Origin: Verrucomicrobiota bacterium JB023
GTDB taxonomy: Bacteria > Verrucomicrobiota > Verrucomicrobiia > Verrucomicrobiales > Akkermansiaceae
Assembly: GCA_030673895.1 (NCBI GenBank)
Contig: JAUTCR010000055.1
Span: 1 to 62,063, forward strand
Direction of reading: 5' to 3'
Length of the DNA stretch: 62,063 bases
Shown piece by piece: positions 34,513 through 46,403 of this stretch. Numbering within the stretch: position 1 is the stretch's first letter; each line of letters starts with the position of its first letter. Under the pieces are notes generated by a model that saw only the letters and a list, made by a program, of their open reading frames with translations, was not told the origin of the DNA and searched no databases. The translations under genes were made by a program, and so were the position numbers.

Positions 34513-35556
34513 TCAGTCTCGTGGAATCGGCTTCTTGGGTTTCGGGGTGTGTTCTCCGCCCTCTGGCATGATGGGTGAATCGAACCCGGCCAAGTCCTCT
34601 GGTTTGACCTTTCGCGCGTAGCCGCCGAAGCTGAAAGGATTGGGATTAAACTCCCCGACGAAGCCAATCTTCAGGTCGGGCTTGATTTCCTCCTCGGAGC
34701 CGAGGGCCCAGAGGGTGCCATTGATGAGCAGGCGGCGGTAGCTCTCGTCGAGCAAGTCCTCGGAAGCTCCTTGTGTGGAGTGGAAGACGCGGTGGTAGCT
34801 GCCATCCTTGGCCTCATAATAGTGTGTCCAGGTCGACGGGGTGGGTGGCTTGCTCGGATCGGGTTGGGCATCCGGCTTCAGCTCAAGAAGCGGCTGGGTC
34901 TCTGTGAGGATAGTGAAGTCGGGTCCGGGGATGCCGACATATCCGCCTGCGTAGCAGAAGGCGTTGTCCTCCACTCCTTGCAAGATGGGGTGGTCCTTCT
35001 GCTCCGGCACAATTTGAATGCGGGTGCCTTGTTTGTGATTGCGGCCGTAGTGTCCGCTCCATGTATTACCGAGAATTTGTTGGCCGAAGCCGCCTTCGAG
35101 CCCGGGCTCCTTGGATTGGAAGCTATACTTTGCGTAAGGGGAATCCTCCGGAATGCGGAAGGCATGGGATGCGGTGCGCAGCCCCACCACAGGGCCTCCG
35201 CGCTCGGTATAGGCAATCACTTCATCCATTTCCTCGGCGGGAAGATTGAGGAAGCGGGCGAAAACAAAGAAGAGGTCAGCATCCTGAAGAGCGGAGAGAC
35301 CTTCCACTTGGGAGGAGCCTGCCTCGATGTAGCCTTCGTCATCGACTCCGAAGACCACGGTGCAGGTGAAGCCGTGATGCTTGGAGAGAATACGGGCCAA
35401 GGCGGGGCAAGTCTCTTCCGAGCGATATTCGTGGTCACTGGCGAGGAAGACAATGTGCTTGCCTGCTCCAATGCCCTCGCTGCCCTCATAGGTGATTGAG
35501 GTGTCGGCAAAAAGGGACGAAGTCAGGGCGGCAAGAGATAAAACGGTTTTTCTCAT
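34513..35556 (-). CDS. Secreted ThuA-like domain protein
   Basis: A 347-aa protein with a short signal peptide (MRKTVLSLAALTSSLFA) and a ThuA-like (trehalose utilisation, class I glutamine-amidotransferase-like fold) domain: KHIVFLASDHEYRSEE, ALQDADLFFVFARFLNLP, YTERGGPVVGLRTASHAF, a GNTWSGHYGRNHKQGT segment and a late YRRLLINGTLWALG helix. Such proteins are abundant in Verrucomicrobiota and Planctomycetota, often exported and linked to sugar metabolism; the reaction is not established. The C-terminus is Pro/Lys-rich. ATG 35556 gives the signal peptide; upstream in-frame residues are not needed. Alone, with its own terminator. Confidence 0.85.
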   Translation of the reverse strand: MRKTVLSLAALTSSLFADTSITYEGSEGIGAGKHIVFLASDHEYRSEETCPALARILSKHHGFTCTVVFGVDDEGYIEAGSSQVEGLSALQDADLFFVFARFLNLPAEEMDEVIAYTERGGPVVGLRTASHAFRIPEDSPYAKYSFQSKEPGLEGGFGQQILGNTWSGHYGRNHKQGTRIQIVPEQKDHPILQGVEDNAFCYAGGYVGIPGPDFTILTETQPLLELKPDAQPDPSKPPTPSTWTHYYEAKDGSYHRVFHSTQGASEDLLDESYRRLLINGTLWALGSEEEIKPDLKIGFVGEFNPNPFSFGGYARKVKPEDLAGFDSPIMPEGGEHTPKPKKPIPRD

Positions 35557-35747
35557 GGACTCTGATAGCATTAGGGGCCGCTTGAGGGGGGTCAATGAAT
35601 TTGCTGGCGAAAGCTGGGAGAGAAGAAAGAGGGCACCGCAGCAAGCGAGCAAGGAACGCTCAATAGGGCCGATTGGCGAGCTTTCTCTGTCTGCATCGTC
35701 ACAGAGTCCTCATCGCTATCTCCGGATTCTGGAAGATAGTCAGCTTC

Positions 35748-36245
35748 ATGAAGAAAAGTTTTCTATGTGCCTTGATAGGTCTCGCAGCAATCAATCTTGT
35801 CCCGGGGCAGGAAGAAGTCGCAGAAGCCAGCACGAGGACTGATGGTGCCAAAGCCTCTGAGAAAGAACTGTCCGGCGATCCCTTTCTCATCAATGGCCGA
35901 ATCGATAGTGAATACGCGATGAACTACCGCGGGCCCTGGCCTGAAAACGAGAAGACTCTCCGTGCCTTTCTTGAGAATACGATATGGGTTTGGGAGGGGT
36001 CTAGCCGGGGAGTTCAATTTGTGCGCTTTGCTTCAGACGGATGTCTCAAAGGCTCTTGGGGTGGAAACTATCCGATTGCAATCAATGACGACCTTTCATT
36101 CACCTTTACCTACCGGACCTACTTCCGGGGTCGGTGGGTCGAGATGACGGATGTCGCCCGCTTCAACGAGAATTTCACCGCCTTGACGGTGGAGTCCAAG
36201 AAGCATCCCCGGAAGGGGCGGCTGGTCGCCCGCTTGCCTGAATGA
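35748..36245 (+). CDS. Hypothetical secreted protein
   Basis: A 165-aa protein with a signal peptide (MKKSFLCALIGLAAINLVPGQ) and no family I can name. After a low-complexity acidic stretch, the C-terminal 100 residues contain LENTIWVWEG, FASDGCLKGSW and FTYRTYFRGRWVEMTDVARFN, a pattern of short beta strands seen in small lipocalin-like secreted domains of planctomycetes and verrucomicrobia (weak resemblance). ATG 35748 is chosen for the signal peptide. It is divergent from the ThuA gene and converges on a small membrane protein gene. Confidence 0.6.
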   Translation: MKKSFLCALIGLAAINLVPGQEEVAEASTRTDGAKASEKELSGDPFLINGRIDSEYAMNYRGPWPENEKTLRAFLENTIWVWEGSSRGVQFVRFASDGCLKGSWGGNYPIAINDDLSFTFTYRTYFRGRWVEMTDVARFNENFTALTVESKKHPRKGRLVARLPE

Positions 36246-36384
36246 CCGTCGTTTGGTTCATCCGGGAGGGCGTTGTGAGAGTTCACTAGACCGTCCTGAA
36301 GATGGCCTCAGGCTCTTTCGCGCCGAATAGCAAGCTCGTGACCGGGCTCTGCCGAAGGTCCCGGCTCTCTGGTGTTCCCCCGGG

Positions 36385-36801
36385 TTACCAGGTCGCGCTT
36401 CGATAGAGCGTTACGGCCGCTGCGGCGGTCCAGGTGAGGGTTCGGATCCAGTTGAGATTCACCAGGCCATCAAGGTCCCCGGGGCGGGGGCGGCGGGAAA
36501 TGGTGCGGTGGATGGGGACAAAGATGAGAAAGGTGGTGAGCCAATTGGCCGCAGCGAGGACGAGCAAACTGAGAGAGAGAGCCGTCCGGTGCTCCATGAC
36601 CAGCAGCACGGAGGTGACGATCTCCACAAGCATGAGGGGGAGGACGATGAAGGTGATGTTGCGGCTGTGGCGGTCGTGAAAAGCGGGGAAGCGGCGGAGT
36701 TCGATATCCCGAAAGGCAGGGTAGTGAACGAGCTGAATCGTCCAGATGAGCCCGAAGAGGGCGAATACCGAAAAGGCGTGCAGGAGGGGCAAAGGGGACA
36801 C
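36385..36801 (-). CDS. Small four-helix membrane protein, unknown function
   Basis: A 138-aa protein of four hydrophobic helices (about residues 5-25, 50-68, 72-95, 118-135). The first helix ends with WTIQLVHYPAF and is followed by FHDRHSRNITFIVLPLMLVE, a pattern shared by a widespread family of small uncharacterised membrane proteins (W.xQ..xYP.F, then a His-containing loop). No catalytic motif is evident. It is preceded on its strand by ligA's end, 90 bases apart when read in the other sense; both are on the minus strand with ligA upstream. Confidence 0.65.
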   Translation of the reverse strand: MSPLPLLHAFSVFALFGLIWTIQLVHYPAFRDIELRRFPAFHDRHSRNITFIVLPLMLVEIVTSVLLVMEHRTALSLSLLVLAAANWLTTFLIFVPIHRTISRRPRPGDLDGLVNLNWIRTLTWTAAAAVTLYRSATW

Positions 36802-36892
36802 GATGAGGTCAGGTGGAGTGATTAGGCTATTCCCGAGTCTATGTCTGAAGGGCAGATTAGGTGCTCAGGATTGTTAGGGTGCTACATGCTCT

Positions 36893-39286
<2,394 letters not shown>

Positions 39287-39934
39287 TCAGTTCTTGAGCT
39301 TCAGTTTCTCAAGCTTGGGCTTGATGACGAGGCGGCAATAACCCTGGCTCTTGTTCTGGAAGTAGTAGTCCTGATGATTTTCAGGGGCTTCGTAAAAGGT
39401 CTCCGCCTCGCGAATTTGGGTGACGATGGGCTTGTCGAATTCCTTGGACGCGTTCTCGAGTGAGGCGTCGATGACCTCCTTGTCCTCGGGATTGTGGTAG
39501 AAGATGGCGGAGGCATACTGAGGCCCGATGTCATTACCTTGGCGGTCCTTGGTCGTGGGGTCGTGCGCGGCCCAGAACCAAGCCAAGACGTCGCCGAGAG
39601 GAAGCTTCTCCGGATTGTAGACCACCTGGATGACCTCAATGTGTCCGGTGTTCTTCTCACAAACTTGCTCGTAAGTTGGATTCTCCACGTGGCCGCCCAT
39701 GAAGCCGGCTGTCACGGAGTGAACGCCTTCGAGTTGCTGGAAAACAGCCTCCACGCACCAGTAACACCCTGCGCCGAGGGTGATCAGCTTGTGGTCGGCG
39801 GGGATTCCTTTCTTATCATTAATGTCGGTCTTCATTGCTGTCTGGGGCGGAGCCACTTTAGGGCCTGCTGGCTCGCAGGAAGCAAGCGAAAGAAGGGCGA
39901 AAAGGAAAGCCGGAATCAGTTTGAGCGGGGTCAT
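39287..39934 (-). CDS. msrA: Peptide methionine sulfoxide reductase A, lipoprotein form
   Basis: Reduces methionine-S-sulfoxide in oxidised proteins. The 215-aa product has a lipoprotein signal (MTPLKLIPAFLFALLSLASC, lipobox LASC) and then the MsrA domain with the active-site GAGCYWCVEAVFQ, GFMGGHVENPTYEQVC, TGHIEVIQVVYNP and the C-terminal YCRLVIKPKLEK. The lipobox implies that it protects envelope proteins rather than cytoplasmic ones. ATG 39934 is chosen for the lipobox; upstream in-frame ATGs would destroy it. It is downstream of the small membrane protein and GNAT genes on the same strand and closed by a strong terminator. Confidence 0.93.
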   Translation of the reverse strand: MTPLKLIPAFLFALLSLASCEPAGPKVAPPQTAMKTDINDKKGIPADHKLITLGAGCYWCVEAVFQQLEGVHSVTAGFMGGHVENPTYEQVCEKNTGHIEVIQVVYNPEKLPLGDVLAWFWAAHDPTTKDRQGNDIGPQYASAIFYHNPEDKEVIDASLENASKEFDKPIVTQIREAETFYEAPENHQDYYFQNKSQGYCRLVIKPKLEKLKLKN

Positions 39935-40003
39935 GTCTAAGAGTGACGCCAAGGTGGCACCGATTATTCCCTTCCGAAAGGGACATTCTTTCATCACCCG
40001 CCG

Positions 40004-40237
40004 TTAGTCGTTCTCCTTCCACCAATCCGCGTCCTTCTCCCAAGGTGGAGTTTCTGGCTTCTTCGCAGGGGGCGGCGACGCCCTCTTGCGGGGCTTCTCT
40101 TCCTCAATCTCCGGCAGATCCATGTTGCGATTCCGCTGCCCATTGCGCGCCATCAAAACGAAGAGTAGCGCGATGAGGCCGATGGCGATCACCAGGATAG
40201 CCAGCTGGGTCAGGGCATGGGCATCAGCCGGAGACAT
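40004..40237 (-). CDS. Small single-span membrane protein
   Basis: A 77-aa protein with one transmembrane helix (LAILVIAIGLIALLFVLMARN, about residues 12-32) and a highly charged, Pro-rich cytoplasmic tail (EEEKPRKRASPPPAKKPETP) that ends WEKDADWWKEND. No family recognised. It starts 14 bases after the GNAT gene ends and 69 bases before msrA begins, so the three minus-strand genes probably share a transcript. Confidence 0.6.
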   Translation of the reverse strand: MSPADAHALTQLAILVIAIGLIALLFVLMARNGQRNRNMDLPEIEEEKPRKRASPPPAKKPETPPWEKDADWWKEND

Positions 40238-40251
40238 TGGCGATAAGAAGC

Positions 40252-40713
40252 TTAGGGTTGCATGATGAGTCTCATGGGAATGAGGGTGGAGAAGCGGAAG
40301 CCGTTGCGCTGGAAGAAGGCTTGAGAGTCACTGGATAGTTTATCAGCTAACAAGGTGATGCGCAGAAATTTTTTCTGTCGAGCGAAGGTGATCACTTCAT
40401 CCAACAGCTTGGTGCCGAGCCCTTGGCCACGATAATCGGGGTGGATGATGACATCCTCCATGATGAGCACAAAGCCTCCCATGGCGGTGGAGACGGTGAA
40501 GAGCAGATTGGCCATGCCGAGGATTCGATCCTGATTGCGTATCACGATGATGCGCCCCCGGGCGGGTTCTTCCAGAATGAGTCGCAAGCCCATTTCCTGG
40601 AGGACAGGATCGGGCGTGAAGTCGTCTTGAAGACCGAGGAGGTCGACGACCAGGTCAGTCAGAGCGGGCAGATCTTCGATGGTGGCAGGTTCGATGGAGA
40701 CGTCGTTGCTCAT
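40252..40713 (-). CDS. GNAT-family N-acetyltransferase
   Basis: A 153-aa acetyltransferase using acetyl-CoA. The pyrophosphate-binding motif HPDYRGQGLGTKLLDE (about residues 93-108) is intact, preceded by the beta-strand MEDVIIHP and followed by SQAFFQRNGFRFS typical of the C-terminal region. The substrate is unknown. ATG 40713 is used, since upstream in-frame sequence overlaps the promoter side of the divergent AsmA-like gene and has no GNAT features. Confidence 0.88.
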   Translation of the reverse strand: MSNDVSIEPATIEDLPALTDLVVDLLGLQDDFTPDPVLQEMGLRLILEEPARGRIIVIRNQDRILGMANLLFTVSTAMGGFVLIMEDVIIHPDYRGQGLGTKLLDEVITFARQKKFLRITLLADKLSSDSQAFFQRNGFRFSTLIPMRLIMQP

Positions 40714-40790
40714 GCGGCTAGGGAAAGGGTGAGGGGTTTTCCCCGAATTTGAAATTTGAAATTTTGGAATCGAAAATGAGGATAGCAGCG

Positions 40791-42320
40791 ATGTCGCGAA
40801 GAAGACGGAGACGGGCAAGCGCCGTGCGCCAGGCGAAGCGCCCTTGGTGGGCGAAGGGATTGCTGCTGCTCGGTGGTGTCTTGGTGGTCCTCCTGATTGC
40901 CGGGGTGATTGGCGTTCGCGTCTATCTCAATAGCGCGGGCTTTCGCGCCTTGCTGGAAGGTGAGATGGAGAAAGTCCTTGGCGGAGAGGTCGCTATCACG
41001 GGGATGAAGTGGAACGGGACGTCCGCGCGAGTGGAGGCTGTGACGGTGGATGGGCCCGCCGGAGAGTGGGAGGCTGCTCGACTCGAAACGGAAGTCAGCT
41101 TGAGTCGATTCTGGCAAGGTGCTTGGCTGATCCCGCAGCTCAGGATCTCGCGCGTCGATGGGGAATGGGTCGAGAGTAAGGGAGGGGAGAAGCTCGAAAA
41201 ATCCTCCTCAGGAAAGGCTCGTCCGAAGAAAATAGAGGCTCGGGGGGGATTTTTTCCTCAGCAAGTCGAGCTTGCGGAATGGCATGTCGAGCGTTGGGAC
41301 GGTGAATTTCTTCCGCTGCAAGGGCCATCCTGGGAGTGGCAGGACATTAACGTGCGTGGCGCGGCGGAGGGTGATGGACAGGTGCTCACTTTCGTTGGCG
41401 GAGGGGTCGAGTCGCCTTGGCCATGGCTTGGTTTTGGTGAGCTTGCAGGGGCTCGGGCCCGCATCTTCGATGAACGATTTGTGCTGGAAGGTAGCGATTG
41501 GCGGGTCAAGAAGTCGGGCCGACTTAATCTGGCGGGAGAATGGGCGGATGGAGTGGGGAAGGGTGATGGCGACTTTGCTGACCTCGAGCTTCATGAAGTC
41601 TTGCCTGCCTCTTGGTGGGGATCGGTGGAGGGGACCGCTTCCGGGGAATTTGCTTTGTCCCAGGTCAGCGATGGCGGGGTCGCCGTGGAGGGGAGCGTGG
41701 CGATCGTCGGCGGTGTGTTGGCCAATTTGCCCTTCCTGGACCGCTTGGCTGCCTATGCTGGCAGCAGACGATTCCAGCGCTTGCTCTTCGAGGAGGCTCA
41801 TGCCGATTTCCGTTGGCAGCAGGGGGAGTGGACGGTGCGGGATCTGGTCCTTGAGCACCGGGGTCTTCTCCGCGTTACGGGGGCGCTGACGGTTCGGGGG
41901 GAGAATCTCGAGGGGCGGTTGCAGGTTGGCGTACCACGAGGCTTGCTTGCCCACCTACCCGGTGCGGAGGAGAAAGTGTTCCTGCCGGGAGAAAAAGGAT
42001 TGCTGTGGGCGCCGGTCCAGTTGAGCGGGACCTGGCGTCATCCCAAGGAGGATCTGAGCGGGCGAATGATCCAAGCTGCGGGCGAGAGAATGTTCGAACT
42101 CGTCCCGGAGACAGGGGCTTGGGCGCTCCGCTACGCCGGGGAATCATTGGATCAGGGAACTGCGGTCATTCTGCAAAATCAGGAGATTATCCTGCGGGAA
42201 GGTTCACGAGTGGCCGAGGAGACTCTCCGCCAAGGCTCGGACGTGGTGGAGGAGGGGATTGGCATCGGTTCCGGGTTGCTTCGCGGAATTCTCGGTAACG
42301 AAAAAGAGGAAGACGAGTAG
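40791..42320 (+). CDS. AsmA-like membrane-anchored protein
   Basis: A 509-aa protein with an Arg-rich N-terminus, a single transmembrane helix (LLLLGGVLVVLLIAGVIGV, about residues 22-42) and a long periplasmic part of repeated beta-strands. The text near the membrane (YLNSAGFRALLEGEMEKVLGGEVAITGMKW) and the strand pattern with AWLIPQLRISRVDGEWV resemble AsmA/DUF3971-type envelope proteins, which are thought to help move lipids to the outer membrane. The hallmark AsmA C-terminal motif is not obvious, so the assignment is tentative. ATG 40791 is preferred over ATG 40776 because AGGA sits 8 bases before it. Confidence 0.6.
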   Translation: MSRRRRRRASAVRQAKRPWWAKGLLLLGGVLVVLLIAGVIGVRVYLNSAGFRALLEGEMEKVLGGEVAITGMKWNGTSARVEAVTVDGPAGEWEAARLETEVSLSRFWQGAWLIPQLRISRVDGEWVESKGGEKLEKSSSGKARPKKIEARGGFFPQQVELAEWHVERWDGEFLPLQGPSWEWQDINVRGAAEGDGQVLTFVGGGVESPWPWLGFGELAGARARIFDERFVLEGSDWRVKKSGRLNLAGEWADGVGKGDGDFADLELHEVLPASWWGSVEGTASGEFALSQVSDGGVAVEGSVAIVGGVLANLPFLDRLAAYAGSRRFQRLLFEEAHADFRWQQGEWTVRDLVLEHRGLLRVTGALTVRGENLEGRLQVGVPRGLLAHLPGAEEKVFLPGEKGLLWAPVQLSGTWRHPKEDLSGRMIQAAGERMFELVPETGAWALRYAGESLDQGTAVILQNQEIILREGSRVAEETLRQGSDVVEEGIGIGSGLLRGILGNEKEEDE

Positions 42321-42502
42321 CTTGGCCGACGGAGAAGACTTAGACGCCTGGCTTGGCTTGACGGCCTCGGGTGGCGTCCAACCATCGGAAGTGAAAAACA
42401 CTTGCTTGAGACTTGGAATCTCGTCGTCCCTCGCGCAGTCTTCGCGCTCGCGTTGGGGGGGAGTCATTCCTTTCAACCCGTCTGATCCCTGAAACTGAAG
42501 CT

Positions 42503-44428
42503 TTGAGCGACTTTTTAAAACACGAGTGCGGGATAGCGGTAGTGCGCTTACTGAAGCCACTGCAGTACTATAAGGATAAATACGGCACGGCGCTGTGGGG
42601 CTTTAACAAGCTCTTCCTTCTCATGGAGAAGCAGCACAATCGTGGCCACGATGGCGTTGGGATTGGCTGCGCCAAGCTGAAGATGCCCTTGGGCCAGCCC
42701 TACATCTTCCGCCGGCGCGATTCCGATAAGGACTCACTTGCTTCCTTGTTCAGACGGGAAATGAAACGCTTCAATAAGCTGGAGCGCGCCAAGATCCTGA
42801 GCCAAGACGAGCCAGAAACGATCAAAAACAAGTTCGATTTCGGTGGTGAAGTCCTGATGGGACATCTGCGCTACGGCACTTCGGGGCAATTCGATGAGGG
42901 GTCTTGCCATCCTTATCTCCGCCGGAGCAACTGGCCGACCCGCACCCTGATGGTCCAGGGCAATTTCAATATGACCAATGCTGGTGAGCTGAATCGCCAG
43001 CTCATTGAGCGGGGTCAGCATCCCGTCTTTGGCACGGACACGCAGACCGTGCTTGAGGAGATCGGCTTTCACCTTGATGAGGCTCACACCGATATCTATC
43101 GCGAGCTGCGTGATGGAGCGCAGCGCGGCCAGGAATTGCAGGAGGCGATCTCCGAGCGGCTCGATGTGGGCCGCATTGTGGGAGAATCTGCCCAGAGCTG
43201 GGATGGTGGCTACACCATCTGTGGCGTGGTCGGGAATGGGGACCTCTTCGTAATGCGCGACCCCCGGGGGATTCGTCCCGGGTATGTCTTCCAGAATGAT
43301 GAGGTCATCGCCTTTGCCAGCGAACGAGTTCCCTTGTTGACCGTCTTTGAGGAAGAGCCCGAGGCCGTCGAGGAGATTCCTCCCGGCACCGTGATCACGG
43401 TGGGTCATGATGGCAAGGTGCGTCACACCGAGTTCCATCGCAATGAGCCTCACTCTCCTTGCTCTTTCGAACGCATCTACTTCTCCCGGGGCAATGACCC
43501 AGGCATCTATCAAGAGCGCAAAGCGATGGGCGCAGCTCTCGTCCCGCAGATCATGGATTCAATCGGGGGCAATTTTGAGCGTGCGGTCTTTTCCTTCATC
43601 CCGAACACGGCTGAGACAGCCTACTACGGCTTCATGGACGGGCTCCGTCTCCATCGCCGCCAGCAGGTGAAGGAGGAGCTGCTGCAGGCAGCCCAAGAGG
43701 GCAAGCTCGATGACGGCTTGCTCGATCAACTCATCATGAAGAATTGGCCGCGGGGTGAGAAAATCGCGCACAAGGACATCAAGATGCGGACCTTCATCTC
43801 ACAGGAGAAGGGACGGGCGCAGCTGGTTTCCCACGTCTATGACATCACCTACGGCGTGGTGAATGACGATGATGCCCTCGTCGTCCTGGACGACTCCATC
43901 GTGCGGGGAACCACGCTCAAGCAATCGATTCTCAAGATCCTTGCCCGCACCAAGCCGCGCAAGATTGTCATTTGCTCGACGGCTCCCCAGATTCGCTACC
44001 CGGATTGCTATGGCATCGATATGTCCGAGCTGGGTAAGTTCATCGCCTTCCGCGCGGCGGAAAGTCTGCGGAAGAAGCGCGGCGAGGGTGCTCTCTTCGA
44101 CGCCATTGCCAAGCGCTGTCAGGAAGAGCTGGCCAAGCCGGAGGGAGAGATGGTCAACGCGGTGAAGGCGGTTTACGAAGGGCTGGACGAGGAAGAAATT
44201 TCGCGTGAAATCGCGCAGTTGGTGACGCCGGAGCTAACGGATTGGCATGGCGAGATCGAGGTCATCTTCCAGACCATTCCCAATCTTCACAAGGCCATCT
44301 CAGGCGAGGCTGGGGACTGGTATTTCACCGGTGACTACCCGACAGCGGGAGGCATTGCGGTGGCCAACCGAGCCTATCTCCATTGGCACCAAGGCAAGGC
44401 GGGCCGTAGCTACGATTTGCCTCTCTAA
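42503..44428 (+). CDS. purF: Amidophosphoribosyltransferase, long form with short propeptide
   Basis: Class II glutamine amidotransferase for the first step of purine synthesis (PRPP plus glutamine to phosphoribosylamine). The 641-aa protein has the N-terminal nucleophile context KHECGIAVVRLLKPL after about seven residues that must be clipped to expose the Cys, the glutaminase motifs GHLRYGTSG and NFNMTNAGEL, and the PRPP loop VVLDDSIVRGTT. It is about 130 residues longer than E. coli PurF (504 aa) and has the same start pattern (xSDxxKHECGI) as the long Bacteroidetes form. That fixes the start at TTG 42503; the frame from 42413 would place 30 extra residues before it. Confidence 0.9.
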   Translation: MSDFLKHECGIAVVRLLKPLQYYKDKYGTALWGFNKLFLLMEKQHNRGHDGVGIGCAKLKMPLGQPYIFRRRDSDKDSLASLFRREMKRFNKLERAKILSQDEPETIKNKFDFGGEVLMGHLRYGTSGQFDEGSCHPYLRRSNWPTRTLMVQGNFNMTNAGELNRQLIERGQHPVFGTDTQTVLEEIGFHLDEAHTDIYRELRDGAQRGQELQEAISERLDVGRIVGESAQSWDGGYTICGVVGNGDLFVMRDPRGIRPGYVFQNDEVIAFASERVPLLTVFEEEPEAVEEIPPGTVITVGHDGKVRHTEFHRNEPHSPCSFERIYFSRGNDPGIYQERKAMGAALVPQIMDSIGGNFERAVFSFIPNTAETAYYGFMDGLRLHRRQQVKEELLQAAQEGKLDDGLLDQLIMKNWPRGEKIAHKDIKMRTFISQEKGRAQLVSHVYDITYGVVNDDDALVVLDDSIVRGTTLKQSILKILARTKPRKIVICSTAPQIRYPDCYGIDMSELGKFIAFRAAESLRKKRGEGALFDAIAKRCQEELAKPEGEMVNAVKAVYEGLDEEEISREIAQLVTPELTDWHGEIEVIFQTIPNLHKAISGEAGDWYFTGDYPTAGGIAVANRAYLHWHQGKAGRSYDLPL

Positions 44429-44499
44429 CCGACTTCTCTGACGAGGAAACCAGTTCCGTTCTGGTCAAAGTGACTTGCCATTGTTAGCGTCCGCGCCCC

Positions 44500-46311
44500 T
44501 TGAAGGATGAGGTAGCGACAGAGGTGGCCAAGAAGCGGGCGCTGCCGGATTGGTTGCGGAAGAGATTGAGCGATCGGGAGCGTTTTGCCGCTCTTTGTGT
44601 AGTCGCGGGATTGCTGTGCGGCCTGGTAGCCGTTGCCTTTCACTTCTCGATCCACCACTTGTTCCATTGGCTCTGGCACTTCGCAGAGGGGCAAGATCCG
44701 GTGGCCTTCGCCGTGATTCTTATCTCCGCGCCGACCCTGGCCGGCCTCATCGTCGGACTGCTGGTCACCAAGGTCGCGCCGGATGCGGGAGGCAGTGGCA
44801 TCCCGCAGACGAAGGCGGCCTATTACAACAAGGGTGGCAAGATTTCCTCGCGCACGGGCTTTTGGCGATTCCTCCTCGGCACCCTGTATGTCGGTCTTGG
44901 CAACAGCCTCGGTCGGGAAGGCCCCACCGTTCACATCTGCACCTCAATCACCTCCCGCATCGGCCGAACCTTCTTCCGTGATCCCGCTCGGGTGCAAGCG
45001 ATGGCCCCCGTGGGCATGGCGGCTGGGATTGCGGCGGCCTTCAATGCTCCGCTTTCCGCTTTAACCTTTGTCTTTGAGGAGCTTCTTGATAATTTTTCCA
45101 TGAAAGCCTTAGGCGGGATGGTGATGGCTGTGGTGGTGGCTGCGGCAGTCTCCCGCACGGTGCTGGGGGAGGATCCCGTCATTACAGCCCGCATCGCCGA
45201 GGATTATAAGACCTCTTGGTGGATGCTGGTCGCGCTCCCGCTGGGTGCTTTGGCAGGGCTCCTCGGGCACATCTTCGTGAAGAGTATTCTCAATCTGAGA
45301 AACTGGTTCCGAGAGCATTCCCATCTCCCCGGTTGGCTGCAGCCGGCTGCCGGGGGCTTGTCCTGCGGGGTCCTTGGCTTGGCCGCCTTTTACTGGACCG
45401 GCTCCTTAGGAGAGGCACGAAATTCGGTCTTCAGTATTGGTTACGATAGCTTGGAAGCCGCCTTCGAAAATCGTCTCTCCGTCGGTATCCTCGGCATCCT
45501 GCTCGGAATGAAGATGCTCGCAGTCATTCTCAACTACGCCACTGGCGGCTCGGGCGGCCTGTTCTCACCCACCTTGTTTCTCGGGGGGATGCTAGGTGCG
45601 GTCACGGGCGTGGGCTTGGCCGATTTGCAGCATGTTTATCACTGGATTCCGGCCTTCCCGACCGATGGCAAGGTCATCGGCGGCTGCGTTCTGCTGGGCA
45701 TGGGGGCCATGTTCGCTTCGGTCGTGCGCTGTCCGTTCACTTCGCTGATTATCATCTTCGAGATGACGGGCAATTATTCCCTCATTTTGCCGCTCATGGC
45801 GGGGAACATGCTCGCTTGGCAGATTGCGAAGCGGCTTCAGCCCACCAGTATCTACAATGCGCTGCTACTTCAGGATAAGGTGACTCTCCGCCGCATGCCG
45901 GCCTATCGCGGGGCGCAGGATTACCGGAAGCTCCCGGTCAAGGCGATCATGACGCACGACGTCTATCAGCTAAAGGATGAGGAAACGATCGAGGAAAGCC
46001 TCAAGCGCATCGTCAAGGACGAGCGGCGCTACCATGCCTATCCGGTCATGAACGAGGCCGGGCGGCTGGTTGGGGTCACCACCCGCCATGAGTTGAGAGA
46101 GGCGGCGAAGGATCAGCCGGTTTCCTCTCTCCTCGAAGGGCAGCAGCTACTGACGGTGAATGACTCCACCTGCATCCGCGATGCGGCCTACCGCATGATT
46201 ACCCGGGATTTTCAGCAAGTTCCGGTCGTGAGCGAAGCCGATGGCAGCCGCCTGCTGGGCTGGCTGACGATGAATGACATCGCCCGGCAACAGAACGCGA
46301 TGGAAGATTAG
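44500..46311 (+). CDS. CLC-type chloride channel/antiporter with CBS domains
   Basis: A 603-aa ClC-family transporter that moves chloride (or fluoride) across the membrane. The selectivity-filter segments are present: GSGIPQ, GREGP with the gating Glu, and GGLFSPTLFLGG; about ten helices span residues 30-450. The C-terminal soluble part (about 475-600) has two CBS domains (IMTHDVYQLKDEETIEES; LTVNDSTCIRDAAYRMI). Channel or proton antiporter mode cannot be decided by reading. The start is TTG 44500, with no ATG nearby in frame. It lies 71 bases after purF and 92 before fabI. Confidence 0.93.
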   Translation: MKDEVATEVAKKRALPDWLRKRLSDRERFAALCVVAGLLCGLVAVAFHFSIHHLFHWLWHFAEGQDPVAFAVILISAPTLAGLIVGLLVTKVAPDAGGSGIPQTKAAYYNKGGKISSRTGFWRFLLGTLYVGLGNSLGREGPTVHICTSITSRIGRTFFRDPARVQAMAPVGMAAGIAAAFNAPLSALTFVFEELLDNFSMKALGGMVMAVVVAAAVSRTVLGEDPVITARIAEDYKTSWWMLVALPLGALAGLLGHIFVKSILNLRNWFREHSHLPGWLQPAAGGLSCGVLGLAAFYWTGSLGEARNSVFSIGYDSLEAAFENRLSVGILGILLGMKMLAVILNYATGGSGGLFSPTLFLGGMLGAVTGVGLADLQHVYHWIPAFPTDGKVIGGCVLLGMGAMFASVVRCPFTSLIIIFEMTGNYSLILPLMAGNMLAWQIAKRLQPTSIYNALLLQDKVTLRRMPAYRGAQDYRKLPVKAIMTHDVYQLKDEETIEESLKRIVKDERRYHAYPVMNEAGRLVGVTTRHELREAAKDQPVSSLLEGQQLLTVNDSTCIRDAAYRMITRDFQQVPVVSEADGSRLLGWLTMNDIARQQNAMED

Positions 46312-46403
46312 AGTTCCGCTCGCCAATTGCCAGGAAACGGAGCGCTGGTCTGGCAGACTCTCTCCGGCATTGCTTTCCAGCCCGCGGCATCGAACCTGCC
46401 CCA

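Noticed and set aside
34771-35499. 242-aa plus-strand open frame
   Set aside because: Antisense to the ThuA-domain gene.
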